Assembly (NCBI RefSeq): GCF_002975175.1
Contig: NZ_PCNZ01000001.1
Span: forward strand, 186,001 to 250,000
Direction of reading: 5' to 3'
Source: Bacillus sp. MYb209
GTDB taxonomy: Bacteria; Bacillota; Bacilli; Bacillales; Bacillaceae_G
DNA length: 64,000 bases
Shown: positions 42,735-52,166 of the stretch, piece after piece
How the letters are laid out: the number at the start of each line of letters is the position of its first letter
Position numbering within the stretch: position 1 is the first letter of the stretch
Program-made: the position numbers and the translations under genes
Notes under the pieces: model-generated
The model's database searches: none
What the model was told of the DNA's origin: nothing
Seen by the model: only the letters and a program-made list of their open reading frames with translations

Positions 42735-44252
42735 TTATAACTCATAAATCTCTTTATATTTAGCTTCCAAATAATCAGCTAAGTAGTTTGCATTTAAACC
42801 TTCACCTGTCACATCTTTTAAAATTTCAAGTGGTTTTTTCGTTTTGCCATATTGGTGAATATTCTCTGTTAACCATTCACGAATTGGTGTCACGTTTCCT
42901 TCTTCTAATAATGCATCAAAGTTCGGAATATCCTTTAGCATCCTATGTTTAAATTGCGCTGCATACATATAACCAAGCGCATAAGATGGGAAATATCCAA
43001 ATGAACCACCAGCCCAGTGAACGTCTTGTAATACACCTTGTGCATCATTCTCTGGACGAATACCTAAATAAGTTTCCATCTTATCATTCCATGCCGCTGG
43101 TAAGTCCTTTACTTGCAATGTGCCATCAAATAATTCTTTCTCCAGCTCATAGCGAACCATAACATGAAGCGGATATGTAAGTTCATCTGCTTCTATACGG
43201 ATAAAGGATGGTTTTGACTCATTAATCGCATCATAAAACTCGTCTACTGATACGCCATCAAATTGATCGTCACTATATCGCTTTAACAAATCATAGTTTT
43301 TCTTCCAAAACGACTTATTACGGCCAATGAAGTTTTCAAAGAATAACGATTGTGACTCGTGAATTCCCATTGATGTTCCACTGCAAAGCGGTGTTCCTTC
43401 TAGTTCCTCTGCAACATTTTGCTCATATACAGCATGACCACATTCATGAATCGTGCCGAAAACAGCCATACGGAAGTCTTTCTCATCGTAACGAGTCGTA
43501 ATACGAACATCCCCTCTATTTAATGTAATTTCAAAAGGATGTACCGTTTCATCAAGACGACCCGCTTCAAAGTTATAGTTCAATTGTTTTAATAACTCTA
43601 AAGTAAAATTCTTTTGTTTTTCTTTTGAAAAATGTTCGGATAAAGCATTTGTTTTTAATTCTTTTTTAGACTCAGAAATTTCTTTCACAAGCGGGACGAT
43701 ACGTTCACGTAGTTGACCAAATACATGATCTAACACTTCTACTGTGATTCCCGGCTCATACATGTCTAATAGCGTGTTATATTTGTACGTTTCGTAACCC
43801 CAATATGTAATAAACTTCTTTTTGAATTCAACAATTTTTTCTAAATACGGACGGAACATTTCGAAGTCAGATTTTTCGCGTGCTTCTTCCCATACACTTT
43901 CCGCTTTCGCTTCTAATTTCACATACGCTTCATATTCCGCTTGTGGAATTTTCTTATTTCTATCATATTCTTTACGACACTCTTCAACCATTTTCTTTGT
44001 CGTTTCAGAAAGTTTATTTTCAACAATTAAAGATTCTAGTTCAGTTAAATAGTTCCCCATCTCATCTGAAGTCGACATCGCAAACACTTCGGATGAAAGC
44101 ATTCCAATTACTTCTGAACGCTGGTCTACTCCTTGCTTTGGTGCACCTGTTCTTAAATCCCAAAACATTAAGCTTAATGCTTCTCCATAATTCTCTATCT
44201 TCTTCACATATGCTAAAAATTGTTTTTCTACTTCATATGTAGCAACTGTCAT
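42735..44252 (-). CDS. ypwA: Metallocarboxypeptidase M32 (YpwA)
   Basis: The 505-residue protein carries the zinc motif HECGH in FGTIHECGHAVYEQN, with the downstream Glu in GIHESQSLFFENFIGR, the M32 signature. Length matches B. subtilis YpwA (about 501). It removes C-terminal residues from peptides in the cytoplasm. AAAAAGGAGG precedes the ATG. Confidence 0.93.
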   Translation of the reverse strand: MTVATYEVEKQFLAYVKKIENYGEALSLMFWDLRTGAPKQGVDQRSEVIGMLSSEVFAMSTSDEMGNYLTELESLIVENKLSETTKKMVEECRKEYDRNKKIPQAEYEAYVKLEAKAESVWEEAREKSDFEMFRPYLEKIVEFKKKFITYWGYETYKYNTLLDMYEPGITVEVLDHVFGQLRERIVPLVKEISESKKELKTNALSEHFSKEKQKNFTLELLKQLNYNFEAGRLDETVHPFEITLNRGDVRITTRYDEKDFRMAVFGTIHECGHAVYEQNVAEELEGTPLCSGTSMGIHESQSLFFENFIGRNKSFWKKNYDLLKRYSDDQFDGVSVDEFYDAINESKPSFIRIEADELTYPLHVMVRYELEKELFDGTLQVKDLPAAWNDKMETYLGIRPENDAQGVLQDVHWAGGSFGYFPSYALGYMYAAQFKHRMLKDIPNFDALLEEGNVTPIREWLTENIHQYGKTKKPLEILKDVTGEGLNANYLADYLEAKYKEIYEL

Positions 44253-44325
44253 AGTATAAAAAACCTCCTTTTTCTACCTCAACCTTATTTCGAGATTAAA
44301 ACATAAATTCCTTTTCTAATAGAAA

Positions 44326-44351
44326 AAAAGCTTGGCAAGTGCCAAACTTTT
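44326..44351 (-). terminator. Terminator of ypvA
   Basis: Stem AAGCTTGGCA / TGCCAAACTT with T-run on the minus strand. Confidence 0.75.
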
Positions 44352-44370
44352 CCCTACAACATCTTTTCGT

Positions 44371-46308
44371 TTAAAGTACTTTTCCTTCTACCGGAAGCAC
44401 TTTCTTCACTGCTTCTATCACTTTTTCATCTTCATTATCTGATAAGAATAATGATATAGCACCTTTATCTTCACTTGTACGAATTAAACGTCCAATTCCT
44501 TGGCGAAGACGTAAAATCATATAAGGCACATCTACGTCCCAGAATGGATCATTCACATGTTTACGCTTCGCCTCAAACACAGGATCGTTTGGAGGGAATG
44601 GTAATGACCAAATAATAACGTGTGATAATGATGAACCTGGAATGTCTAAACCTTCCCATAAATGAACGGCACAAAGTACAGTCTCTTCTTCATTTTGGAA
44701 ACGAGAAACGAGCTGACTAATTTCTTGATCTCCTTCATATAGGAACGGCACTGACATTTGCTCTTTACTTACATATTCTTTAAACGCTGCAAGTTCTTGC
44801 GTTGTACGGAATAATACGAGTGTACGTCCATTTGTTTTTTGTATATTTTCAAGTGTATATTGACACTTTCTTTCCCATTCATTTTCTTTCGTATACGGAA
44901 GTAAGTTTACTGTCATTTGCTCTTCATAATCAAACGGCGAAGCAACTGAGAATGATAAGTAATCTTTTACCCCTAGACTATTTGCAGTAAATGCGAACGA
45001 ATCATTGTCAGATAATGTCGCAGAAGAGAAAATATACGGAATCTTCTTCGAGAATACTTTTTCTTGTAACACTTCTTCAACTGCACGCGGCATAATAACT
45101 AACGTGAAGGCACCATCACCTTCTTCACCCCACGTAATTACATTTTTCTCGTGCATGAAAAGACGAAGTGAATGCTCTAACACATCTAAATGCTCATCAA
45201 CGATATTTAAATCGTATGTGTTTACTGTATACATTTCGCTTTCAAATACTAATGCGTCACCAACTTCACCAATTTTTGCATAAAGTCGTTCTGCCTCAGC
45301 AGTTACTTTTTCCGTAACTTTAATTTCTAAACGATCGGAACCTTCAATTTCCTTTTTATTCTCTTGTAGTACCTCAAAGAATCGTTCAGTTTGCCAAATT
45401 GTTTCTTCTACTAAATGTGCAAACTCTTCACGGATATCATTTTGTAACAATCTCGTTAAAAGTTGTTCCATCATCGTTTGCTTTAAACGATATGTTAAAG
45501 CTTTTTGCGCTGCATACTCTACAAGATGCCCTTCATCAAATACAACACAGCTACTTTCAGGTAACAATGGAATTTGCCCTTCACGTTTACGTGCATCATA
45601 TGTCCAAATATGATCCATATAGAAGTCTTGAGAACAAATAATTAAATCTGCAGCTTTACGATAATGTTCACGAGAAAGTGTTTGACCACAACGATGACGA
45701 GAATCACAAGTGAAGCAATCTTGGAAGTAATCCCAGTTTACCTTTGACCATTCCTCGTCATTTAACAGTGGAAATTCTTTTCGATCACCGTAGTGAGTAA
45801 AGTTCTGCATCGTACCATGATCGAATACGAACTGAGGTAATTCGTAATATACATCTTCAATTACTTCTGGAGCTCGTCCACTCATAACATCTTCAAGTTT
45901 ACGCAAACATAAATAATTATCCATTGATTTCGCAAGTCTAACATCAACAGATAGCCCTAATGCTTCAGATAACTTAGCAATGTCTCCTTCTTCTTTCACA
46001 AGCTGCTCAATTAACGTTTCATCTGCACAAGCGATAATAGCTGGCTTCCCTGTATAACGTGCATAACAAATTGCATATAGAAGATATACAATTGTTTTCC
46101 CTGTTCCTACACCTGCTTCTGCAAACATAACTTTCTTCTCTTGGAAAGCGCGCTCTAACTGAAACGCCATAAAAATCTGTTCATCACGCTCTTCAAAGCC
46201 TTTTTCTGGAAGGATGTCGTAAAACACATCTCCAATCCACTCATTCAACTTATCATAAAAATTATCTTGTTTTCCTACTTCAAATGGTAACCTATTCTCA
46301 GTAAACAT
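44371..46308 (-). CDS. ypvA: XPD/DinG-type iron-sulfur helicase YpvA
   Basis: The product has 645 residues from the ATG at 46308 after GGAGG; a longer frame has no site. Walker A is EAGVGTGKTIVYLLYA, the DEAH-like box is VVFDEGHLVE, and the last motif is LRQGIGRLIRT. Four cysteines (DNYLCLRK; DCFTCDSRHRCGQ) likely hold a 4Fe-4S cluster as in XPD helicases. It unwinds DNA 5'-3'. B. subtilis YpvA is 644 residues. A second DinG-type gene lies at 61111. Confidence 0.9.
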   Translation of the reverse strand: MFTENRLPFEVGKQDNFYDKLNEWIGDVFYDILPEKGFEERDEQIFMAFQLERAFQEKKVMFAEAGVGTGKTIVYLLYAICYARYTGKPAIIACADETLIEQLVKEEGDIAKLSEALGLSVDVRLAKSMDNYLCLRKLEDVMSGRAPEVIEDVYYELPQFVFDHGTMQNFTHYGDRKEFPLLNDEEWSKVNWDYFQDCFTCDSRHRCGQTLSREHYRKAADLIICSQDFYMDHIWTYDARKREGQIPLLPESSCVVFDEGHLVEYAAQKALTYRLKQTMMEQLLTRLLQNDIREEFAHLVEETIWQTERFFEVLQENKKEIEGSDRLEIKVTEKVTAEAERLYAKIGEVGDALVFESEMYTVNTYDLNIVDEHLDVLEHSLRLFMHEKNVITWGEEGDGAFTLVIMPRAVEEVLQEKVFSKKIPYIFSSATLSDNDSFAFTANSLGVKDYLSFSVASPFDYEEQMTVNLLPYTKENEWERKCQYTLENIQKTNGRTLVLFRTTQELAAFKEYVSKEQMSVPFLYEGDQEISQLVSRFQNEEETVLCAVHLWEGLDIPGSSLSHVIIWSLPFPPNDPVFEAKRKHVNDPFWDVDVPYMILRLRQGIGRLIRTSEDKGAISLFLSDNEDEKVIEAVKKVLPVEGKVL

Positions 46309-46410
46309 CCTTAGCCTCCAACCAAACAGTTTTTCTATAAAAAGATATAGCAACTGCTACTCACATGTATGCAGTTGCTTTCCCCTGTTGCAATACATAG
46401 AAATACACGA

Positions 46411-46446
46411 AAAAAAAATTCCCTTTCGAAAAAGGAAAATTTTTTT
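46411..46446 (-). terminator. Terminator of the yptA-like gene
   Basis: Arms AAAAAAAATTCCCTT and AAGGAAAATTTTTT; T-run on both strands. Confidence 0.78.
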
Positions 46447-46629
46447 CTATATTAATGACCTTAAATAACGTTTATCAATCGCTGTTTCATGCGAAAGAGC
46501 TGACAAATATTCTTCCTGCGCTTTTTGTATTTCATCTACAATCGCACCTTGACTATCCACTTCTTTTCCGAGCTCATCATACGTACGGTGAATAGCCTTT
46601 TGAATCATTGATAATTGGAAACCATCCAT
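46447..46629 (-). CDS. yptA: Small conserved protein in yptA position
   Basis: The 60-residue helical protein begins MDGFQLSMIQKAIHRTYDEL and contains IQKAQEEYLSALSHETAIDK. AAAGGAGG lies before the ATG. The place between ypsC and ypvA is that of B. subtilis yptA; sequence similarity could not be tested. Function unknown. Confidence 0.68.
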   Translation of the reverse strand: MDGFQLSMIQKAIHRTYDELGKEVDSQGAIVDEIQKAQEEYLSALSHETAIDKRYLRSLI

Positions 46630-46691
46630 TTCGCTTCCTCCTTTTACGCATTACATAATAGCCAGTATATGCGCGCTGGAGGAGTTTTATA

Positions 46692-47831
46692 CTATGAGTT
46701 ACGCGGTGGACGTTTTCCAAAGTATTGGTAGTAATCTGTACGGATAAAGCCGTTAAACAACTTACGCTTCTTCGATGCATCTTTTCCGTAACACTTCTCA
46801 AATGCTTCATAACTTGTTAATAAATACATTGACCATGTATCTAACGGGCGGAATACCTCTCCCGTTTCTTTATATAATTTTTCAACAAGCGCTCTTTCAC
46901 TTAAACGTTCTCCGTATGGAGGATTCGTTACAACATAGCCATATTCCTCTTTTGTCGTGAAATCTTTTACTTGCATTTGTTTAAATGATATAAGATCCCC
47001 TAATCCAACTTCTTCTGCGTTATCTTGGGCAACTCTTATCATACGGTGATCGATATCTGATCCAATGATTTGCAGTGGTTGATTATAATTTGCTAAATCT
47101 TCAGCTTCTTGACGAGCTTCGCGCCAATTTTGTTTACCAATCCAGCCCCATTCATCCGATGCAAAGCCTCGGTTAAATCCTGGTGCGATATTTTGTCCAA
47201 TTAATGCAGCTTCAATTGGAATTGTACCTGATCCACAGAAAGGATCAACAAAAGGAAGATCCGGCTTCCAGTTTGTTAACTTAATTAAAGACGCAGCTAA
47301 TGTTTCTTTTAAAGGTGCTTCACCTTGCTCGAGACGGTATCCACGTTTATGAAGACCTACACCACTCGCATCGATTGTTAACGTTGCAATATCTTTCAAC
47401 ATTGCAATTTCAATACGGAATAACGGACCATCTTCTTCAAACCAAGTTGTGCGTCTATACGTTGTTTTTAATTTCTCAACAACAGCCTTTTTAACAATAC
47501 GTTGGCAGTCTGAAACGCTAAATAATGTTGATTTCAAAGATTTCCCAATAACAGGGAATTCTCCGTTCTCTGGAATATAATCTCCCCAGTTTAACGCTTT
47601 TGTTTTTTCAAATAACTCATCGAATGTTGTTGCTTTAAATTCGCCGACTTTAATTTTCACACGATCTGCAGTACGTAACCATAAATTCGTACGACAAATC
47701 GCTTTTTCATCCGCTTCAAACGTTACCTTTCCGTTTTCCACTTCACATTCATAACCAAGATCGCGAACTTCTCGGGCAACTAACGCCTCAATACCCATTG
47801 CCGCTGTTGCAATTAAAGTAACTTTTCCCAT
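46692..47831 (-). CDS. ypsC: THUMP-domain RNA (guanine-N2) methyltransferase YpsC
   Basis: The start at ATG 47831 is seven bases after GAGGTG; an ATG six bases upstream overlaps that site. An N-terminal THUMP domain (LIATAAMGIEALVAREVRDL) precedes a SAM-dependent methylase with DPFCGSGTIPIEAALIG and the catalytic VTNPPYGERL (NPPY), as in the N-terminal part of E. coli RlmL. It probably methylates 23S rRNA G2445. The rnpB-gpsB neighbourhood agrees with B. subtilis. Confidence 0.92.
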   Translation of the reverse strand: MGKVTLIATAAMGIEALVAREVRDLGYECEVENGKVTFEADEKAICRTNLWLRTADRVKIKVGEFKATTFDELFEKTKALNWGDYIPENGEFPVIGKSLKSTLFSVSDCQRIVKKAVVEKLKTTYRRTTWFEEDGPLFRIEIAMLKDIATLTIDASGVGLHKRGYRLEQGEAPLKETLAASLIKLTNWKPDLPFVDPFCGSGTIPIEAALIGQNIAPGFNRGFASDEWGWIGKQNWREARQEAEDLANYNQPLQIIGSDIDHRMIRVAQDNAEEVGLGDLISFKQMQVKDFTTKEEYGYVVTNPPYGERLSERALVEKLYKETGEVFRPLDTWSMYLLTSYEAFEKCYGKDASKKRKLFNGFIRTDYYQYFGKRPPRNS

Positions 47832-47957
47832 TTGCATTCACCTCTTATGTATAATCAAACAATAATTAATAACATGTTGTCCTATTAATTATTACATATT
47901 ATGAAGAATATTCTCATTTACCATTTTAACTCAAAATTTATAACTTCATACAAATAA

Positions 47958-47985
47958 AAAGCCCTCCTCTAACAAAGGAGAGCTG
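47958..47985 (-). terminator. Terminator of rnpB
   Basis: Stem GCTCTCCT / AGGAGGGC followed on the minus strand by TTTTTATTTG. Confidence 0.88.
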
Positions 47986-47998
47986 AGTTATTTCATAG

Positions 47999-48413
47999 TT
48001 GGTTCATAACGTTCTGTAAGCCATGTTCTGTTCCTTTGTACTGCAAACGGCCCACGCCTCGTACTCCGGTGGTAATCATCTATCTACAGGTTATGAAAAC
48101 CTGTCCTTTCCCATCGTTCATTTCCTTGGAAAAGATTCCCCTACCATTATTTGGGTTTCTCGCTCGTGGGGTTTACCTCGTTCCACTCCTATCATTTCTT
48201 CAAGGACTTCGTCACTGTGGCACTTTAAAGGTAGTCAAACCATATCCGAAAGGACTTAGGTTTTTTCCCTGCCGTTAAACCAGCCTTACAGCCAGAATAC
48301 CCTAGCTTATGACTTGGCTAGGCACGAACACTACAACCATCTCAGGCTGTGCGAGCATGGACTTTCCTCTACAACGTTGGCGTTGCAGCGATTACCCAAA
48401 CGTTATGACAAAC
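47999..48413 (-). ncRNA. rnpB: RNase P RNA (type B)
   Basis: About 415 bases on the minus strand with the signature blocks of Bacillus RNase P RNA in order: GGGTAATCGCTGCA, GTAGAGGAAAGTCCATGCTC, GTGTTCGTGCCTAGC, AAAGTGCCACAGTGACGAAG, AGTGGAACGAGGTAAACCCC, CGAGCGAGAAACCCAAAT, GGTAGGGGAAT, GTAGATAGATGATTACCACC, and ACAGAACATGGCTTACAGAA. It is the ribozyme that trims tRNA 5' leaders. The position next to gpsB is conserved. Ends are approximate. Confidence 0.96.
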
Positions 48414-48489
48414 ATTAGTATAGTGGAAACAAAAAGATTTTGCAATGTTTTTTTCTATGTAAATGCTTTAACCTTTTTACCACCTTACA

Positions 48490-48834
48490 TTATTCGTATA
48501 ACTTACTTCCAAATACAGCTTTTTCTAAATTAGATAGACGTTTTAAAATATCCGTATTCGTATTGTTATATACAGGTTGTGCAACTGGTGTTTGTACCGG
48601 TTGTTGCGGAACTTGTGTTGCCACTACTTTTTGTTCTTCTAATTCACGTTTCAAACGAGCATTTTGTTGTTTTAATTGATCAAATTCCTTATGAAAAGCT
48701 TCATAATCTTTAATAATCATATCAAGAAACTTATCTACTTCTTCTTGTTGATAACCTCTCATACCTGTTTTAAACTCTTTTTCTAAAATATCTTTCGCCG
48801 TTAATTTAATTTTATCCGAAATCATTTTCTTCAC
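48490..48834 (-). CDS. gpsB: Cell-division protein GpsB
   Basis: The 114-residue DivIVA-like protein has [20 protein letters not shown] and [17 protein letters not shown] (lipid-binding domain), a coiled coil ([20 protein letters not shown]), and the short C-terminal [14 protein letters not shown]. GpsB links division and elongation by shuttling penicillin-binding protein 1 (PonA) to the septum, a protein also encoded in this window. RBS GAGGTG before the ATG. Confidence 0.95.
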   Translation of the reverse strand: MKKMISDKIKLTAKDILEKEFKTGMRGYQQEEVDKFLDMIIKDYEAFHKEFDQLKQQNARLKRELEEQKVVATQVPQQPVQTPVAQPVYNNTNTDILKRLSNLEKAVFGSKLYE

Positions 48835-48922
48835 CTCAAATTTTTGCCAAAACTTTCATTAACTAAATTTTTTCAGAAACAATGCCTTTTGTCAATCAAA
48901 TATACGAGCACTATATTACATA

Positions 48923-49477
48923 TCACTCTGCATTATTCCACTGTTCCTCTTCCATTATATCTTGTAAATCAGAAAAAAGAATGAAATAACTGTGATAATT
49001 TTCTATTTCTCCTTTTTTCTTAGCTGCTTCTACAATATATTTAGGGCTCCCAGGCTTTTCTTCATCATATACAGCTAAAAGTGCATCGCTTTTTTCAATA
49101 AAAAATTGATTCTTTAATTTAAATTGCTCTGGGCTTTCGTACTTCCGTTTCGTAATACTATCAATATGATCTGCTTGTGAAAGAATAAATTCGTAATATT
49201 CACGATTATCTTCCTTCCAATTTTCCTCTTGTTCTAAAAAAGGAGTAAATATCGCTAATTTTAAATTTGGATATTCTACTTGAATCTCAAAAACAACTTC
49301 AGCAGCCCATAGCTCTACTCCTAATTGACCACTTATAATAACCCATTCCAAACCTTCTTCTACAAAAGCAGTTAATTTGCGATGCAACGCCTTTTTTATA
49401 CAATCTACTCCTGGATGATCATTTTTAAATATTCCAAGTTCAAATGGCTTATATCCTGTTACAGCAACAACTTTCAT
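48923..49477 (-). CDS. ypsA: YpsA family SLOG-fold protein (DUF1273)
   Basis: The 184-residue protein begins [17 protein letters not shown] and has [15 protein letters not shown] near residue 50 and [20 protein letters not shown] near 135, the SLOG-superfamily ligand pocket of YpsA. Firmicute YpsA affects cell division and is usually next to gpsB, as here. The ligand is unknown. Confidence 0.93.
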   Translation of the reverse strand: MKVVAVTGYKPFELGIFKNDHPGVDCIKKALHRKLTAFVEEGLEWVIISGQLGVELWAAEVVFEIQVEYPNLKLAIFTPFLEQEENWKEDNREYYEFILSQADHIDSITKRKYESPEQFKLKNQFFIEKSDALLAVYDEEKPGSPKYIVEAAKKKGEIENYHSYFILFSDLQDIMEEEQWNNAE

Positions 49478-49494
49478 ATCAACACTCCAATTAT

Positions 49495-49524
49495 AAAAAA
49501 AGAACTAGCATTTTGCTAGTTCTA
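49495..49524 (-). terminator. Terminator of the cotD-like gene
   Basis: Stem AGAACTAGCA / TGCTAGTTCT with TTT loop and a T-run on the minus strand. Confidence 0.85.
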
Positions 49525-49533
49525 ACATATCAT

Positions 49534-50094
49534 TTACTTTTTAAACATTCCACCAATGTTTGGTCCCATATTTGGTCCAAATGGTGATATATTCGGTCCC
49601 ATATTTGGTCCAAATGGTGATATATTCGGTCCCATATTTGGTCCAAATGGTGATATATTCGGTCCCATATTTGGTCCAAATGGTGATATATTCGGTCCCA
49701 TATTTGGTCCAAATGGTGACACATTCGGTCCTGGTCCAAATGGTGATATTTGATGACCGTGGTGATGACCATGACCACATGGTCCACATCCACCGCCAAA
49801 TCCACCAACAGATCCGCCGCCAAATCCACCAACAGATCCGCCGCCAAATCCACCAACAAATCCTGGATCACCAGGATCTACAACGTTTACGTTCGAGTTT
49901 GTTTGTGGGAAGAAGCTTTGATTTTTAATTTGTTGATGATGAACATGCGTTGTATGAGTTGGAAAAATGTGTGGCACCACCGTTGTTGAAAAAGAATGTG
50001 TTACGCACTGTTTCGTTGGATGAATGACAGGAGCTGTCGTACAAATAGTTCCTACAGGCTTATGCCCTCCAAAGCAAGGATGACAATGATGCAT
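49534..50094 (-). CDS. cotD: Spore coat protein, CotD family, with Gly/Pro repeats
   Basis: The 186-residue protein begins with the His/Cys-rich CotD head (MHHCHPCFGGHKPVGTICTT). Repeats follow: three GGFGGGSV-like units, then CGPCGHGHHHGHQ, then an 11-residue unit (ISPFGPNMGPN) about five times, ending GGMFKK. Such inner-coat proteins are cross-linked in the spore coat. AGGAGAG lies before the ATG. The repeat number is likely variable between strains. Confidence 0.88.
   Translation of the reverse strand: MHHCHPCFGGHKPVGTICTTAPVIHPTKQCVTHSFSTTVVPHIFPTHTTHVHHQQIKNQSFFPQTNSNVNVVDPGDPGFVGGFGGGSVGGFGGGSVGGFGGGCGPCGHGHHHGHQISPFGPGPNVSPFGPNMGPNISPFGPNMGPNISPFGPNMGPNISPFGPNMGPNISPFGPNMGPNIGGMFKK
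49550..49735 (-). repeat. 33-bp tandem repeats within cotD
   Basis: A 33-base unit (minus strand AATATATCACCATTTGGACC plus 13 more bases) recurs with exact period at 49583, 49616, 49649 and 49682, with a degenerate copy toward 49735. It encodes the 11-residue Gly/Pro-rich unit. Confidence 0.9.
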
Positions 50095-50250
50095 AGTTTT
50101 TTCTCTCCTCTCTCATTAAAAAAATCTGACTACACTTTACAATATGAGCGAGGTGGTAAAGCCGCTTGTTATATATACCCATTTATTTCATGGAAATTTG
50201 TCTAGTATCCAATTTCATACGTAATACCTATTATAGACAACCCCCTAATA

Positions 50251-50904
50251 TTATTTACCAAAAAAGCCCCCGACTTGCTTAACAATCCCTGTTACTTGAT
50301 TCATCGCGTTCATCATTTGTCCAGCTGTGTTCATCATTTTATTTACATCGTAGTTACCATCTGATGATTTAAATTGTGAAACAAAACTAGAAAACTGACT
50401 TGGTTGCTGTTGCTGTTGCTTTTGTTTATTCATCGTTGGATATGGTTGTTTTGGTGGATAAAACATAGCTTGTTGATTTACATATTGAGCTGGCGACATG
50501 TAGTTTTGTGAATTCATATACGCTTGCTGTGGTTGATTCGTATACATTTGCTGCGGCTGACTCATATGCGGTTGATTCATATGTGGTTGTTGCGACTGAT
50601 CCATGTGCGGTTGCTGTGGTTGATTCGTATACGCTTGTTGCGACTGATTCATGTGCGGTTGCTGTGGTTGATTCGTATACGCTTGTTGCGACTGATTCAT
50701 GTGCGGTTGCTGCGGTTGATTCATGTGCGCTTGTTGCGGTTGATTCCCAAACGACACTTCAAATGGTTGATAATAATTTTGGTTTCCATAATGAGGCTCG
50801 AAAGGATACATATTATATCGTAAATATGTATCCTCATTATATTGGTACATATTTTGCTGTGCATATGGATTTGCTTGCTGATATACATTAGGTTGTTGAA
50901 ACAT
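50251..50904 (-). CDS. yppG: YppG family Gln/His-rich spore-associated protein
   Basis: The product has 217 residues from the ATG at 50904, nine bases after AAGGAGG. The N-terminus is MFQQPNVYQQANPYAQQNMY and the middle holds repeats of QPQQPHMNQSQQAYTN. The C-terminal end (FSSFVSQFKSSDGNYDVNKM, IVKQVGGFFGK) is the YppG domain that is usually conserved. Function is not established; composition and neighbours suggest a spore-coat role. Imperfect 48-bp units in 50540-50740 may vary. Confidence 0.85.
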   Translation of the reverse strand: MFQQPNVYQQANPYAQQNMYQYNEDTYLRYNMYPFEPHYGNQNYYQPFEVSFGNQPQQAHMNQPQQPHMNQSQQAYTNQPQQPHMNQSQQAYTNQPQQPHMDQSQQPHMNQPHMSQPQQMYTNQPQQAYMNSQNYMSPAQYVNQQAMFYPPKQPYPTMNKQKQQQQQPSQFSSFVSQFKSSDGNYDVNKMMNTAGQMMNAMNQVTGIVKQVGGFFGK

Positions 50905-51081
50905 GCATTCTCTCCTCCTTCGCATAAGTTTCTACATATAGAATATGTACCTATAAAATAAAATGTGTGAAGGAGTATCTGTCTGTTTTTGTCGGAAGTT
51001 TAAATTTTTAAAAAAATTAGAAAGTAAACCCTTCCATGCTATGATAATAAGGAAGAAGATTCTCATTGGGGAGGAATCAAC

Positions 51082-51273
51082 ATGGTATTAGGGGATTTAA
51101 AACAAGCGTTTTCTCAAAAAAAGGGGTATTACACAGAAAATTTGAATGAACTGTTAGACTTTGCAAGACATTGTTATCTTGAAGGAAAAATATGCATATC
51201 AGATTACCGAACATTAATACGTGAATTAGAAATAAACGGTGCAACAAAACCTACAACAGTGACAGAAGCATAA
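51082..51273 (+). CDS. yppF: YppF family protein
   Basis: The 63-residue protein has FSQKKGYYTENLNELLDFAR and the conserved CYLEGKICISDYRTLIRELE. The ATG follows GGGGAGGAA. It is transcribed opposite to its neighbours, as in B. subtilis. Function unknown. Confidence 0.87.
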   Translation: MVLGDLKQAFSQKKGYYTENLNELLDFARHCYLEGKICISDYRTLIRELEINGATKPTTVTEA

Positions 51274-51276
51274 AAA

Positions 51277-51300
51277 AACAAGAGGGTTTTCCCTCTTGTT
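51277..51300. terminator. Bidirectional terminator yppF/yppE
   Basis: Arms AACAAGAGGG and CCCTCTTGTT with TTTT loop between convergent genes. Confidence 0.88.
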
Positions 51301-51643
51301 ACTTACATTGATCTACGATATTTTGCAAAGTATACGAAATAGCTTGATAAGTTTCAAAGAAACGTTTACCTTTTCCCTTATTAACAAAACATTGTAGCAC
51401 ATTAGTTTGTAAATTATCATACACTTGATCAATTTGTTGTACATGTATATACTTAGGTCGTTCTTCCTTTATCCACCTATAAGCTAATTCTTTCCACATC
51501 TCTAACTCCGCATCTACAATATCAACAAATGGCTTCATATCCTTATAAAAATCATATTCAGCCATTTCTCTTTTTTTCACATTCGCTTCATCATTATACT
51601 GCATTAACTTCTCCGAGGACTGGATTAATGCTTCATATCCCAT
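51299..51643 (-). CDS. yppE: YppE family protein (DUF1798)
   Basis: The 114-residue helical protein begins MGYEALIQSSEKLMQYNDEA and has RYKFYKDMKPFVDIVDAEL-like helices, with YQAISYTLQNIVDQCK at the end, consistent with DUF1798/YppE. Function unknown. It is 15 bases after yppD on the same strand, in an operon. Confidence 0.86.
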   Translation of the reverse strand: MGYEALIQSSEKLMQYNDEANVKKREMAEYDFYKDMKPFVDIVDAELEMWKELAYRWIKEERPKYIHVQQIDQVYDNLQTNVLQCFVNKGKGKRFFETYQAISYTLQNIVDQCK

Positions 51644-51658
51644 TTTGTTCCCACCTTA

Positions 51659-51901
51659 TTATGCACTCACTACGACGTTTTGAAATGTCTTTACCCAGCT
51701 CCCTTTTTCTTCGTGATGCACTAATTTATTTTCCATATGCTCGATATGCATTTCTGTTATTTCTATCTTATTGCATATTTTTTCACCTTTATCCTTCAAT
51801 GCATGATTCATTCTAATCCCAATATTCATTTCCAGCAAATCGAGAGAACTTAACATTTGATCCATTTTTTTCATAACATCTTCCTTCTGAACCATCGCCA
51901 T
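51659..51901 (-). CDS. yppD: YppD family protein
   Basis: The 80-residue helical protein begins MAMVQKEDVMKKMDQMLSSL and has KICNKIEITEMHIEHMENKL, as in YppD-like (DUF5446) proteins. It is first in an operon with yppE. Function unknown; position next to sspM suits yppD. Confidence 0.8.
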   Translation of the reverse strand: MAMVQKEDVMKKMDQMLSSLDLLEMNIGIRMNHALKDKGEKICNKIEITEMHIEHMENKLVHHEEKGSWVKTFQNVVVSA

Positions 51902-52061
51902 ATTTAAAACGCCCCCTTCTTTGCCTTTCCTTTGTCATGTAATTTCGCCGATTGATTGATTACTCCTTCTCACATGACAAAACTAGTTGATATTCGTCAA
52001 AGAAATCATTTAGTATGCCATTTTTAGAAATGGTAACAATACAAAAAGGAGGTGTATTACG

Positions 52062-52166
52062 ATGGCAAAAAATAAAAACGAAAAAAAGAAAAAGCAAAAC
52101 AAACAACAAAACAAACCTGAGACTGGTAATCCAAAGCTTGACGGTCCAAATTTCCCCGCTACATAA
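52062..52166 (+). CDS. sspM: Small acid-soluble spore protein, SspM-like
   Basis: A 34-residue product from the ATG at 52062, eight bases after AAAAGGAGG, reads MAKNKNEKKKKQNKQQNKPE and ends TGNPKLDGPNFPAT. The very basic N-terminus and GPNxPxT tail match SspM-type minor SASPs, and the gene lies between yppD and yppC like sspM in B. subtilis. It is expected to be made in the forespore. The stop codon overlaps a degraded bcr1 copy. Confidence 0.82.
   Translation: MAKNKNEKKKKQNKQQNKPETGNPKLDGPNFPAT

Noticed and set aside
49550-49735. Possible CRISPR array (regular 33-bp period)
   Set aside because: Units are contiguous with no unique spacers and translate to an in-frame coat-protein repeat.
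49556-49928. Open frames on the plus strand through the cotD repeats
   Set aside because: Repeats with a period divisible by three keep several frames open; only the minus-strand frame has a start site, family head and terminator.
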